From assembly GCF_001949145.1 (NCBI RefSeq), contig NW_019091385.1, forward strand, positions 1,150,268 through 1,180,395: a stretch of DNA of 30,128 bases. Reading direction: 5' to 3'. This DNA comes from Acanthaster planci (lineage: Eukaryota; Echinodermata; Asteroidea; Valvatida; Acanthasteridae). The position numbers were made by a program, and so were the translations under genes. Below the pieces are notes generated by a model. That model was not told where the DNA came from, searched no databases, and saw nothing but the letters and a program-made list of their open reading frames with translations. Shown piece after piece: positions 1 to 9,154 of this stretch. Position 1 is the first letter of the stretch. The number at the start of each line of letters is the position of its first letter.

Positions 1-11
1 GTGTGAACAGA

Positions 12-47
12 TCTCTTTTTGGAAGAGGCATGGTTCTGAAAAGAACC
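12..47 (-). promoter_or_regulatory. Histone-type 3' stem-loop with purine-rich element
   Basis: On the minus strand GGTTCTTTTCAGAACC (47 to 32) forms a six-pair stem with a TTTC loop, the canonical histone loop. AAAAAGAGA (20 to 12) follows 11 bases later, in the place of the U7-binding element. No histone frame lies upstream on that strand. Confidence 0.5.
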
Positions 48-56
48 CGTGAGTGT

Positions 57-102
57 GTACTCGACGTTTCGACCAGTGTGCTCTGGTCATCTTCAGGAGT
101 GC
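57..102 (-). ncRNA. Candidate minimal hammerhead ribozyme
   Basis: The minus strand reads GCACTC, then CTGAAGA, T, GACCAG-AGCACA-CTGGTC, GAAAC, GTC, GAGTAC. This gives the CUGANGA and GAAA core boxes, a perfect 6-pair helix II, a two-pair helix III (AC/GU) with no loop, the cleavage triplet GUC, and helix I with 4 pairs plus one beyond a mismatch. Small hammerheads with a vestigial helix III are known from Penelope-like retroelements. The extra U before helix II is atypical and may weaken or abolish activity. Confidence 0.45.
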
Positions 103-1560
103 AAGGACGTGAAAAGTGCTTACGGGTTGTACTGTTCTGTACCATCATAATAGGACCATCAGTAAGAGATGATAAAGAAATAAACCTTAGTACTTTCAGT
201 ATGTAATCACCCCACCACACCGTGTTTATCACAATAATAAATAAACTCGTATTTCTAATCTCTGTACAATATACACCCAGTAATCCTCTTTTCATCCAGA
301 AATCCTCTAGCCTATACTGTCGTGCTGCATAACCATTGTGTATAAAGCACAGTGTGCGCACAAATAGCAGCCGTTTCTTCGCTTGACATGACCCCAACTG
401 GGAGAAACTAGCACTGGGGAGATTACATTCAGCTACTGTGGAGTCTTTTAGTCCACATAATGTTTCTGAAGTCAAAGCCAAGATCAGAATCCATGACCAC
501 AGCTGCTCGTTAAACCAACTTGTTTAAATATTCAGCCAATGACCAACGACTGAAAACGTGACTGGCTACGATCGCCGACATCCAACCCCGATCTGCATTC
601 AACCACCACGCATTTCGCTCAACCCAGGTTATTATTTTATGCGAATCACGGTGACTCAGCGTTTTGATCATATTGACATAAATTGAAAATCATGGTTTGA
701 ATTTCACAGGCCCATGCACAGTTCACGCGCTAAAATGTTATTTCAGTTCGTGTTTGAACAGGCTTTTGAGTACTCAGGTACAAGGTTCAATTTGGAACAG
801 CAGCGTCATTGACCAAGCCAATGCTGGCACGCTACAATTTTTCACACTGACAAATACATATACATGTATACATTGTTCAAATTATAAAAGACTTGTCTTT
901 ACTGTGACCCTAAAGTTAAGAACTTACAAGGTAGTAACTTCGCGTTTCTCTTCAGAAAAGATGAGATAATCGTTTTCTCTGGCCCCAGTCTCCAAGTCGC
1001 TGTTATACTCTAACTTAGACATCTTTTGCAAACCTGAATCAATCAACCTGAGGTTTATTAGGATCTTGTTGAATTGTGCAATCGTCTGCAATATCTGATC
1101 TGTGAGAACAGAGTCCAATTATCGGTCGTTGGCATAGAGACACGATCTTTCACTAAATATCGCCACCAACAGCAATTGTTGTATGCTGTTCAAATATTGT
1201 TCAACTCTCTAATAACCACTGTCAGTACTCAAATACACCGACGCAATGACAAAAAGCAGGAAGTTGGACAAGTAATAAACGAGTCGCAGGCTGTTGAGTG
1301 GAACAGTTTAGGAAACAGCTTATCGTAGGGAGAGAGATCTGGTCCTATAGGTTAAGCCTTCAGCTGAAAACGAGCTCTAAACTGTATGGGGAAAGGTTAC
1401 TTAGTAACAAGTGGAAAACCACCTGCAAATTTGTGAAGTATCAGATTGGAAAAAAGTTAGGAGAGGTCATTTCAAAGTTCAATTTGGTTCCTTTGGCAAG
1501 GGTTTTCATGACCTGATTCCCAACATGAACGATTTAGAAAGGGGAGAGGAATTTACCAAA
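103..1560. other. No gene recognised
   Basis: AT-rich DNA with only short frames that show no known domain. It is probably part of intron 1 of the left-hand GGT copy. I looked on the minus strand for the expected signal-anchor exon and did not find it. Confidence 0.5.
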
Positions 1561-2735
1561 GGTCATATTATAGCTGCAGGGCGCCACTTCCCCCCCTTTT
1601 TTTTTACTGCACTCAGAAACAAATCCTTGAATAGGTCTACACAAAGTTAGACAAATACAAATAGATTCAGACTGTGGAAACCATGAAGTCTGACTTTGCA
1701 AAACGGGGTTTATATTGTAAAAGGGGATTGGATAAGTGACTTGCACCACTTGCGACATACACCCACTTTGTTAGAATGATTAAACAATAGTACTCATAAA
1801 TCGGTCCTATAGAACTCACCAAGAAAGTAACAAGTAGTAGCTAGCCTATAAAATAGTCTGAAAGTAGCATTCATTACCCAATAAAACTGGCAGTATTCTC
1901 AACTGGGTCTATTTGTAGCCTGAGAATGACGTGTTATCATAACTTGAGCGTGAACGCGTAGCTGCATTTAACGAAGACTTTTATAATGGATGACGGTGAC
2001 ACCTGTTGGAAGTGAAGCTTACAAATCATACCTGAAATTCGGCTCTTAAGTATTTTGTGTGAATAATAGGTCTGTCGATGATGCATCCAGGGTCTTTCAA
2101 GGTGTCTTGTTATCTGACTTAGTATGAAGGGACAAATATCTACATAAAATATTTCACCAGAGAGAAACAATAAATACTGGACAACGGAAATAGGATTCGT
2201 GTTGCGTGGCCATGGGAGAACATTTCCGACAACCAATAGTTGATGGACAGATTATTGGCCGCTGTTAACTGTAAAAGGACTACAATAAAAATGAGAGAGA
2301 ATTTCCATTCATTCCTTTTGCGAATGTCACGGCATATCTGTTTTTTGATCAAATACAGTACTGTTTTCACAGCTGTTGTGTAATTCCTTCCAACGGCATT
2401 GGAATGAGTATTGAAATAAGATCCATGGCATCTTTATATATCTTTTCAGCATTAAGAGCTCAGAAATGGCTTTTTATTCTGTTGACGTTCTGTTAACTCA
2501 CTAGATGAACAACTTACGAATCTTCCAATAACTCCTCATTAACTGCTGATATCTTTTCAAATGCGTATTTTCCCCCATTTTTAAAAAGACTTAGATTACT
2601 CCGTAGAGCCTACCTCAAAATTTACCGTTTCTGTAGATTACAGATTAAGCTACTAGTATCAAGACACTTTCCCTGAGCGTAGGCCTACTTACTGAAAACG
2701 ATAATCAAACTATATTATTATGTGACCGATCTTAC

Positions 2736-2800
2736 CCTTTGATGGTTGCTTCTTCCACGTCAAGGCCTGTCAGCTCCTGGGTTGATTTGCCGTTTTCCAT
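2736..2800 (-). CDS. Coding exon 1 of a second, tandem GGT gene (partial)
   Basis: The exon encodes [20 protein letters not shown] plus K and two bases, then GTAAGATC. It has the same length (65 bases), start context and splice phase as the exon at 18532-18596; 15 of the 21 residues are identical, including the first seven. The flanking promoter-side and intron-side DNA is also related. I found no exon 2 (signal anchor) on the minus strand between 1 and 2735, so the rest of this gene should lie left of the window; the intact gene's intron 1 is 4.2 kb, which allows this. It could instead be an orphan exon left by a partial duplication. Confidence 0.75.
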
Positions 2801-3097
2801 TTCAGCTGATTGGACAATGTCTTGATATACAAATCAAAAAAGAGTACTGATTCAGCCTATCTTTTGGACTGTACACGAACTAACTTAATTGCTCTTTACA
2901 GTCCACAACAGGGCGCTCAAGAAGAGTAACCCAAAATGCAACACGGTGACTAACCCGCAGCTCGATTTCTAACAGTGCTGGGATATTTAATCAGTCGAGT
3001 GCAAAAACGCTACCAGAGCGTCACCTATACAGGACAGGTGAACACTGCTAAATGGCTTTACTTTGCCCACAAAGGGTGCGGCAATCATTTTTAAAGG

Positions 3098-4233
3098 CAC
3101 TGTATAGGATTTGCATGTTGTGCAATTTGTCAAACTTTACCAATTTTGGGGTTTATGGTTTACTTTGTGTATTATTTCAAGGACCCGTTTTATTTTTGGA
3201 GTTCACGGCTTTGAGGAAAATTGAAAAAAATGCTATTAATTTTTAACACTCGAAGCCCAGCTCGGGAAATTTGTCTCTCAAAACTCCATGGGCCACGGGT
3301 CGTTCCTGAGTACCACGATAGTGCACAGGCGAAGTCGATCTGGAGAAAACAGACTGTGGCCCTCAAAAATGCATTTTTTTCAATGGCATTGAGCAGTGAC
3401 AGTGGTTTGCAAATTTAGCTTCAACTTTGTGTTCCTTCTCTAGCAATGCAACGCTGAAAATTTTGTCGAATAAACACAATGTCACCGTGCAGTGAGTTGA
3501 CTGCAGTAACCACAGGTCACTGCGCGACCAAAACGTACTATGCACAGAACGATCGACCGGTTTGTTCGCTTTTTGTGTTTCTTCCTCCATGGTTCTTCAC
3601 ACGTAGCCTCCCACATACCGTCAGTGCCCATCATAGACACTTTATAAATCAACAAATGTGGCAACTATCCTTGCATTTGGGCATGAGAGTTACTGTGATT
3701 GGAAAACAGAAAGCTAAATGTCTCAAAGTTGGACATTTTGTTCGAGAAAACCGGGGAGCTCTGAAGGAGCGACCATGATCTATTTGGACCGTACCATTAT
3801 CTTAAGGAGTTATATCATGATGATATATTCACGTGAGGTAAATTCCACAGTTTCATAAACATACTCAAATTTCATACCATTCCAAATTCTCTTTTAGGCT
3901 GTTAGTTATGGTTACATATTTATTTTATTAGTTAATAATGCTGTTTAGGCATACCGAAGGCGCGTTGGCAGCTTGTACCTTATCCGAGAAAATAGACTCT
4001 TCCAAAAGTTCAATTTTTGTTGCGCCCGTTGAACTTGAACGAATTGTATTTGCCACAGGACGGACAAACTTCGGAAAAAAATATGAAATTTCTCTTTTCT
4101 TGAAAATGACAGCATTCCTGGCGGAAAGATTCACAGATTATCTGACATTATTATGTACTTACGTCACACTAAGAAATTTCAAGATAATCAACTGTCCCGT
4201 TTTTGAGATCTTGCAAATCCTATATACACGGTC
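3098..4233. mobile_element. Non-autonomous DNA transposon, hAT-like
   Basis: The element is flanked by the 8-base direct repeat TTTAAAGG (3090-3097 and 4234-4241). Its ends are imperfect inverted repeats: cactgtataggatttgca at the left and tgcaaatcctatatacacgg at the right. The matching place in block B (about 18895-18908, ccgttttaaagggtc) has one copy of the target and no insert. An 8-base target duplication points to hAT or a related superfamily. No transposase domain is recognisable in its small ORFs. Confidence 0.8.
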
Positions 4234-4801
4234 TTTAAAGGGTAACTGCTATGAATGTTTTTAAATACAAACTTTCACAAATGCCCTCTGTGTCTCGCTT
4301 AACCTCCTTTTCAAGTGCACTTTTTGGACTTTGTTTCCTTATAAATGAGCCGAGCTGTGAACTAAAACCTTAATATTCATTCGTTTGAGCATAAGTGATG
4401 TTGAAAAAATGATTACCTACTTGGTTTTATAGTGATTCACTGCCTTATGGGTGCATGCATAGCAATTATTCAGCCAGCAATACTTTCAGAGAAATGTTTT
4501 CAGTGACTATAAGCTTTGTTGACCACACAAAGCATATTTTATTTCTATAGGCTGAAGGTGTAATGGGGTTCGTTGACATTTTAACAGCGGAAGAACGCTC
4601 TATTTTTTCTTCAGGGAGATTTAGACCATATAATGTAGGACAATAATACAAAGTGAGTCTCTCCTCCCATATAATTCTAATGATATGGCAGGTGAGTATT
4701 TTTACCCAACTAGACAATTCCGTGCTACTCTTCCTCTAACATCAAAGTAAAGCGCCCTCAGTTGTCCAGACACTTAGCCTTATACTTAACCTAACCTTAA
4801 A

Positions 4802-5238
4802 GGTCAAGTTCGGGCGGCCTGTTCTGGACACGGGTTTCTTGTTCTCGCGTTCGAACGGCGGGAACACGACACATAAATAACTGTTCTAGGAATAGGATCA
4901 CACACCACCTCCTCGTCATGGTTTTACTGGAAACACGGAGAAACTCGTGAGATTTGAATTTTGGACAGCTGCAAAAAGTAGAGAGATGGCTTCCAAAGCC
5001 GCAGGCAATGGGAAGTTTTGCCAAATTAACATTATTACTTTCCATACCACATCAATGAATGTTCCTGTTTCAATAGAAAAGAATTCGGTCCATTCAAACA
5101 TCAACTCTCGAATAACGTTGCTTGCCTCTAATTACCACCAATAACCGGTTGTTTGTTCGCGGTGTTCGAGCGGCCAATCCACGAACAACAAATCCAGCTG
5201 TTCGTGAACATACGATAACAAGCCGCCCGAACTCAGCC
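4802..5238. mobile_element. MITE family 1, copy 1
   Basis: About 437 bases, with terminal inverted repeats of GAGTTCGGGCGGCYTGTTC type: left gttcgggcggcctgttc, right aacaagccgcccgaactcagcc. The interior is collinear with the two other copies (ttccaaagccgcaggcaatgg, gggaagttttgccaaattaaca). It has no coding capacity, and no clear target duplication was seen. Confidence 0.8.
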
Positions 5239-5693
5239 AAACAGTTCTCATAAATGGCATAAGACAATGAAGTTGCTTGTATAAAAAGTCTGTTTACAAT
5301 AATTTTCATTGCTGCTACTCTTAAATGAAGTTGACTGGGCCAGCTTTATCCATTCATTAGTACACCAATCACTTGGTAGATGCGGTGTGCACCTGTGGCC
5401 CAGAGAAAGGGGGAGTTTACGCAAATTTCGCGGTTTAACAACTAGCTCACCAACCTATAGGGATTTTCAAAGCGCTTGCAGATGGTAGTACTCTCGTCGC
5501 TCAAAGCAAATGGTTCAATTTGTGTTGGACAGCAAGTTGAAACATGGATAGAAAATACTGCCAAACGCCAAAGTGACCGGTGCCGTGACCACGATGAGCA
5601 GGATGTTGATGTCCGTAGACACAGGGGCAGCATCAAAGATCGCATAGCGCCAGTACAGCAATAATGGCGGTGCACAAGTTGTTAACACAATAT

Positions 5694-5818
5694 GGGTGAT
5701 TCATAATAGTGCGCCTTTCTAACAGGCTAAACGCGCATTGCAGGGGTTGACAGATTTCGTGCATTGTGATTGGCCAACGCGTTGCAAACTCTTGGTAGCG
5801 CACTATTATGAAACGCCC
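5694..5818. mobile_element. Small MITE-like inverted repeat
   Basis: About 125 bases with 21-base terminal inverted repeats (left gggtgattcataatagtgcg, right gcgcactattatgaaacgcc) and three mismatches. The interior is noncoding. Confidence 0.65.
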
Positions 5819-8160
5819 GTATTGTCCTGCGCGTATAACCGTAATTGTGAAAAGTATGGGCAAACAATGGGTGAAACGGTAGATGACAGCGCGTTCATTG
5901 CGCATTACGCGCAACGCACTTACATTGCCAGTAATAATGTTTTCATGTGCTCCCAAAATACGTTCACTTTTTTGCTCTTCAGTACTACTACATCTTCTAT
6001 TCAAATGTTGCAACCTCATAGTTTCGAAACCCTAAGGAACATATTAAGTAAAGGGAGGATTTCTTTTACAATCGTAAAATGGCTTCGTACAATTTTATGA
6101 CTGGAATTCTTCAACTGTGCGTAAATTCCCTATACCGAGGAGTAAATTTGCCCATAGGTTTGATTATAGTCGGGTGCCGCGGAGATCAAGAAAAACCCTT
6201 GTAGTTTTGAATAGGACCTGGAGGTCTATGCGTTTATATGGCTGTAATTGTGAGATAAACTTTGTGTGGCGTCGCCCCTACATTACGCTTGTGCCACCAT
6301 GCTATAGTTCAAGTTTTCTGCAAAAAGATGTAGAAAGAGACCAAAACGGAGAGCAAGTCATAATGGTTCTCGAAATTCGTGACAATCTGTGGTAAAAATT
6401 TTTGAGCGCAAAGGTGAACCACTGCATGGATTGAGCCAAAAACATTCGCATTATCCGACGTATAACAACTTTTGAAATATACTTAGCAATCGTTTTTGAT
6501 GGTTGACACTCAGCCATTCTGCTGTTTGTGAGCTCGAAATATCGCTGTTACTCACCAAGCAGGCTTGTCTGCTGCCACAAGACTTCAGCCAGACTTGTCC
6601 AACGGCTTGTCCAGAGGGACGAGTCGCAACAGATGCGGCCAAATGGCAACTAAAGGACGCATGATGTACGGTGGTACGCGTCAGCGACACTGAGCGTTCG
6701 GCAGCAGCGTGGACACAGTGGCTGCTTTAACACAAAAGAACGCGGAAGGCCTTGCACGGATCGGAGACCTTGCGCCGATGGACCAAGTCTCGAACCAACA
6801 GCCGTCTCCTATGCAACTCCAACGAATACCTACCCTACATGGCCAGAGAGCAAGTTTATAGGCCTATCAAAAACTTGTCAAATGAAGTGCGAATAAATTT
6901 CAAATTGCAATGAAAGGATCCGTTTCATGAATTACAAAGCTGGGTACGAAACGGAAAAATCTTTTCCCAAACGGTCCCCAAAATGACACAGTTTCCCCAG
7001 GATACAGGGGTAGTTGTTGGGGAATTGGTTTTCCCCACCTGAAACGTCTTAAACACTTCAATAATTTATGCCTGGATCTGTCAGAAGTTATTTCCAACGT
7101 ATTTAATGCATCCTCTTTCTTCTTGAATATTTAAAGATATTATTGACAAAAGCATCTACAATTATTTACACAATGAACACTGTTAAATTAGAATGAATGA
7201 ACTTGAAGTTAAATTCCATTGACTGATCTAAGAGATGAAATTGGTCTGTTAATTAAAGTCTCTTTGTAATCGAATTTAGCCACTAATCCAGCAATCTGAG
7301 CAAAACAATCCAAAAATGAACTCGAAGAATTACTTGTTTTCCTGTCACCCAGAGATGACAGCCGCACTGTGATTGGCCCAAATTGCATCCATTCTGTTGT
7401 CCAATCTTAGCTCAGCTTTCTTTTTGTTGGGGTCAGAAAAACAAAAGGAAAGATGGGAGCTGAGTTGCGATTGATCAAGCTGTCACACATCTGACAGTTA
7501 TTGAGAGTACATGCATGCTGCTGATTTTCTGTAGTGTGGATAGGCAAAATACTCATGAATTTCACCATTTTAATGAGGATATAAGGTGAATGAACCTCCC
7601 CAAATGATATCGAACGTCATTAAGATGGCATGTATGAAATTTTCTTGCACAAATAGCTGTGATGGCAGAGATAGGTGGCACAATAAAAAAACATAGAATG
7701 TTGTACATCGATATTTTTAATTAAGTAAAATAAACGTTACAGTTCTAGAAGTATCCCAAACGAATCCTAATCTCAGATCAATGCATCAACGCCAGTAATT
7801 AAATCAGTATTCGTTTTTTTAATGCTTGTAATGGTCTTATCAGGACAAATAAGGAGCTAATGTAGCTGCTATTTAGTAAACAAAATGACACATATCGTAT
7901 AAAACAGTAAACTCAAACTTACGGTCTTTCCAACAGATAAACGGTATCTTTAGTTTGAAAATCCGCGGCTTAAGTCACATGACTCCAAGGTTCATGAGAA
8001 AACCCAAATGAACGCTCAAACGAAATAAAAGACCAGACAATGGTATTATAAATATACATTTATCAGGAATAATGCATTATTTATTAGTGCTTTATACTTT
8101 ACTATACTAATCTTTATACACTTTGGGCATACAGCAGACACGCTCAATAAGCCTTTCATG
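5819..8160. other. Intergenic DNA, no gene recognised
   Basis: Apart from the flanking repeats, the only notable piece is a GC-richer patch at about 6540-6840, with a short plus-strand frame (from NAEGLARIGDLAPMDQ) bounded by stops. No splice-supported exon was found. It may be 5' flanking DNA of the left GGT copy or a decayed transposon. Confidence 0.5.
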
Positions 8161-8488
8161 CGAGTTAAATTTGAATATAATCTGATACCTGAGTTATCTG
8201 ATTGCACATAAACATAACAATTTGAATTCCCCAGACTAATGACGCTGTTGCTATACCTCGTGATTCGGGGCAAGCTTTTGCTTAGCGACCAAAATCTCTG
8301 GAATGGACTGGTTCCTTTGTGCCCTTCTTATCATTGAGAACAGTGTATGAAGGCAAGGCGTCTCTTATGTAACTAAGCAAAGGCTTGTCCGAATCATGCG
8401 GTATAGCAACAGTGCCAATTCAAATTCTTGTGTTCACGTGAATTTAAAAAACGTATGTCAGAGTACCAGATTTTATTGAAATTTATAG
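8161..8488. mobile_element. Foldback element family 2, copy 1
   Basis: Long inverted arms, 8161-8275 and 8383-8488, share the segments aaatttgaatataatctg and gttgctatacctcgtgattc with their reverse complements. The loop of about 110 bases contains a 35-base core (from tctctggaatggactgg) identical to that of copy 2. No protein-coding capacity. Confidence 0.8.
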
Positions 8489-8900
8489 TCTACAAAAGCG
8501 AGACACTCAAGAAGATTGCTGAAGGGGCGAATCTGGGAATTTTCCCAGGGTAGGGTCAGACCGGAGATTTTATTAATTAAATGTCTCAACGTATGAGAAC
8601 AAGCGGAAACGATGATGAAACATTATACATGACATGCATTGTTTACAATTTATTGTGTACTTCCTCAGTTTTTTTTTATTATTCTTTTCTTCATTTTCAC
8701 CTTTTCTTTTGGTTTCAGAGCGGAGTGGGGGAGGGGGGATCTACCCCCACCGTCCCAGATCTGTTCCTGGAAGTGTTTATTCGATATTGTCATTGGTTAT
8801 CATGTTTCCAACCATTTATATTTCTGCTGCTTCAAATTTTGTAATTTTTCGGAACAGATTTGTTTTAAAGGTAAAATTTGATTAACAAACCCCCAACAGC

Positions 8901-8906
8901 TTTATT
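8901..8906 (-). terminator. Polyadenylation signal of the GGT gene
   Basis: AATAAA on the minus strand, in the context CCTCCAATAAAGCTG, about 100 bases past the GGT stop codon. It implies a short 3' UTR ending near 8880. No rival signal lies between it and the stop. Confidence 0.65.
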
Positions 8907-9007
8907 GGAGGTTTCTTTTTTCCTGTCAATCAACTATGTCAAACATCTGAAACATACAAACTAATTGTTGCCATGTCGCATGCAGTCTCGTCGTCCCGGA
9001 TCGATTT

Positions 9008-9154
9008 TCAAATCCCGGCTGGGTAGCCTCCTTTCCGGTCGTCACTGTAAGCTCTCCAGAATCCATGCGCGTCTCGCATTATGCCTTGTACCACGCAGCC
9101 TCTGGTAGACTCGTAAGGGTAATGACCTTTTGCTCTCAAACCATCGATGACGTC
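9008..9154 (-). CDS. GGT last coding exon with stop codon
   Basis: The acceptor GTGTTCAG is followed by [40 protein letters not shown] and KGGYPAGI, then TGA. The C-terminal D.RKGG.PAG motif is the family signature for the end of the protein. Length and phase (48 codons plus stop) agree with the preceding exon. Confidence 0.95.
   Translation of the reverse strand, partial: DVIDGLRAKGHYPYESTRGCVVQGIMRDAHGFWRAYSDDRKGGYPAGI

Larger units (their letters stand above)
1561..5560. repeat. Duplicated block A (GGT 5' region, copy A)
   Basis: Collinear, same-orientation similarity to 17713-20160. Anchors seen by eye include the gcgccact segments (1580 and 17738), tctttcaaggtg (2092 and 18057), a shared ctcactagatgaac stretch (2497 and 18305), exon 1 (2736 and 18532), cagtcgagtgcaaaaac (2992 and 18773), attcattcgtttg (4376 and 19079) and ctcacc-aacc/atct near 5446 and 20063. 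It is longer than copy B mainly because of the transposon at 3098-4233. Edges are approximate. Confidence 0.8.
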
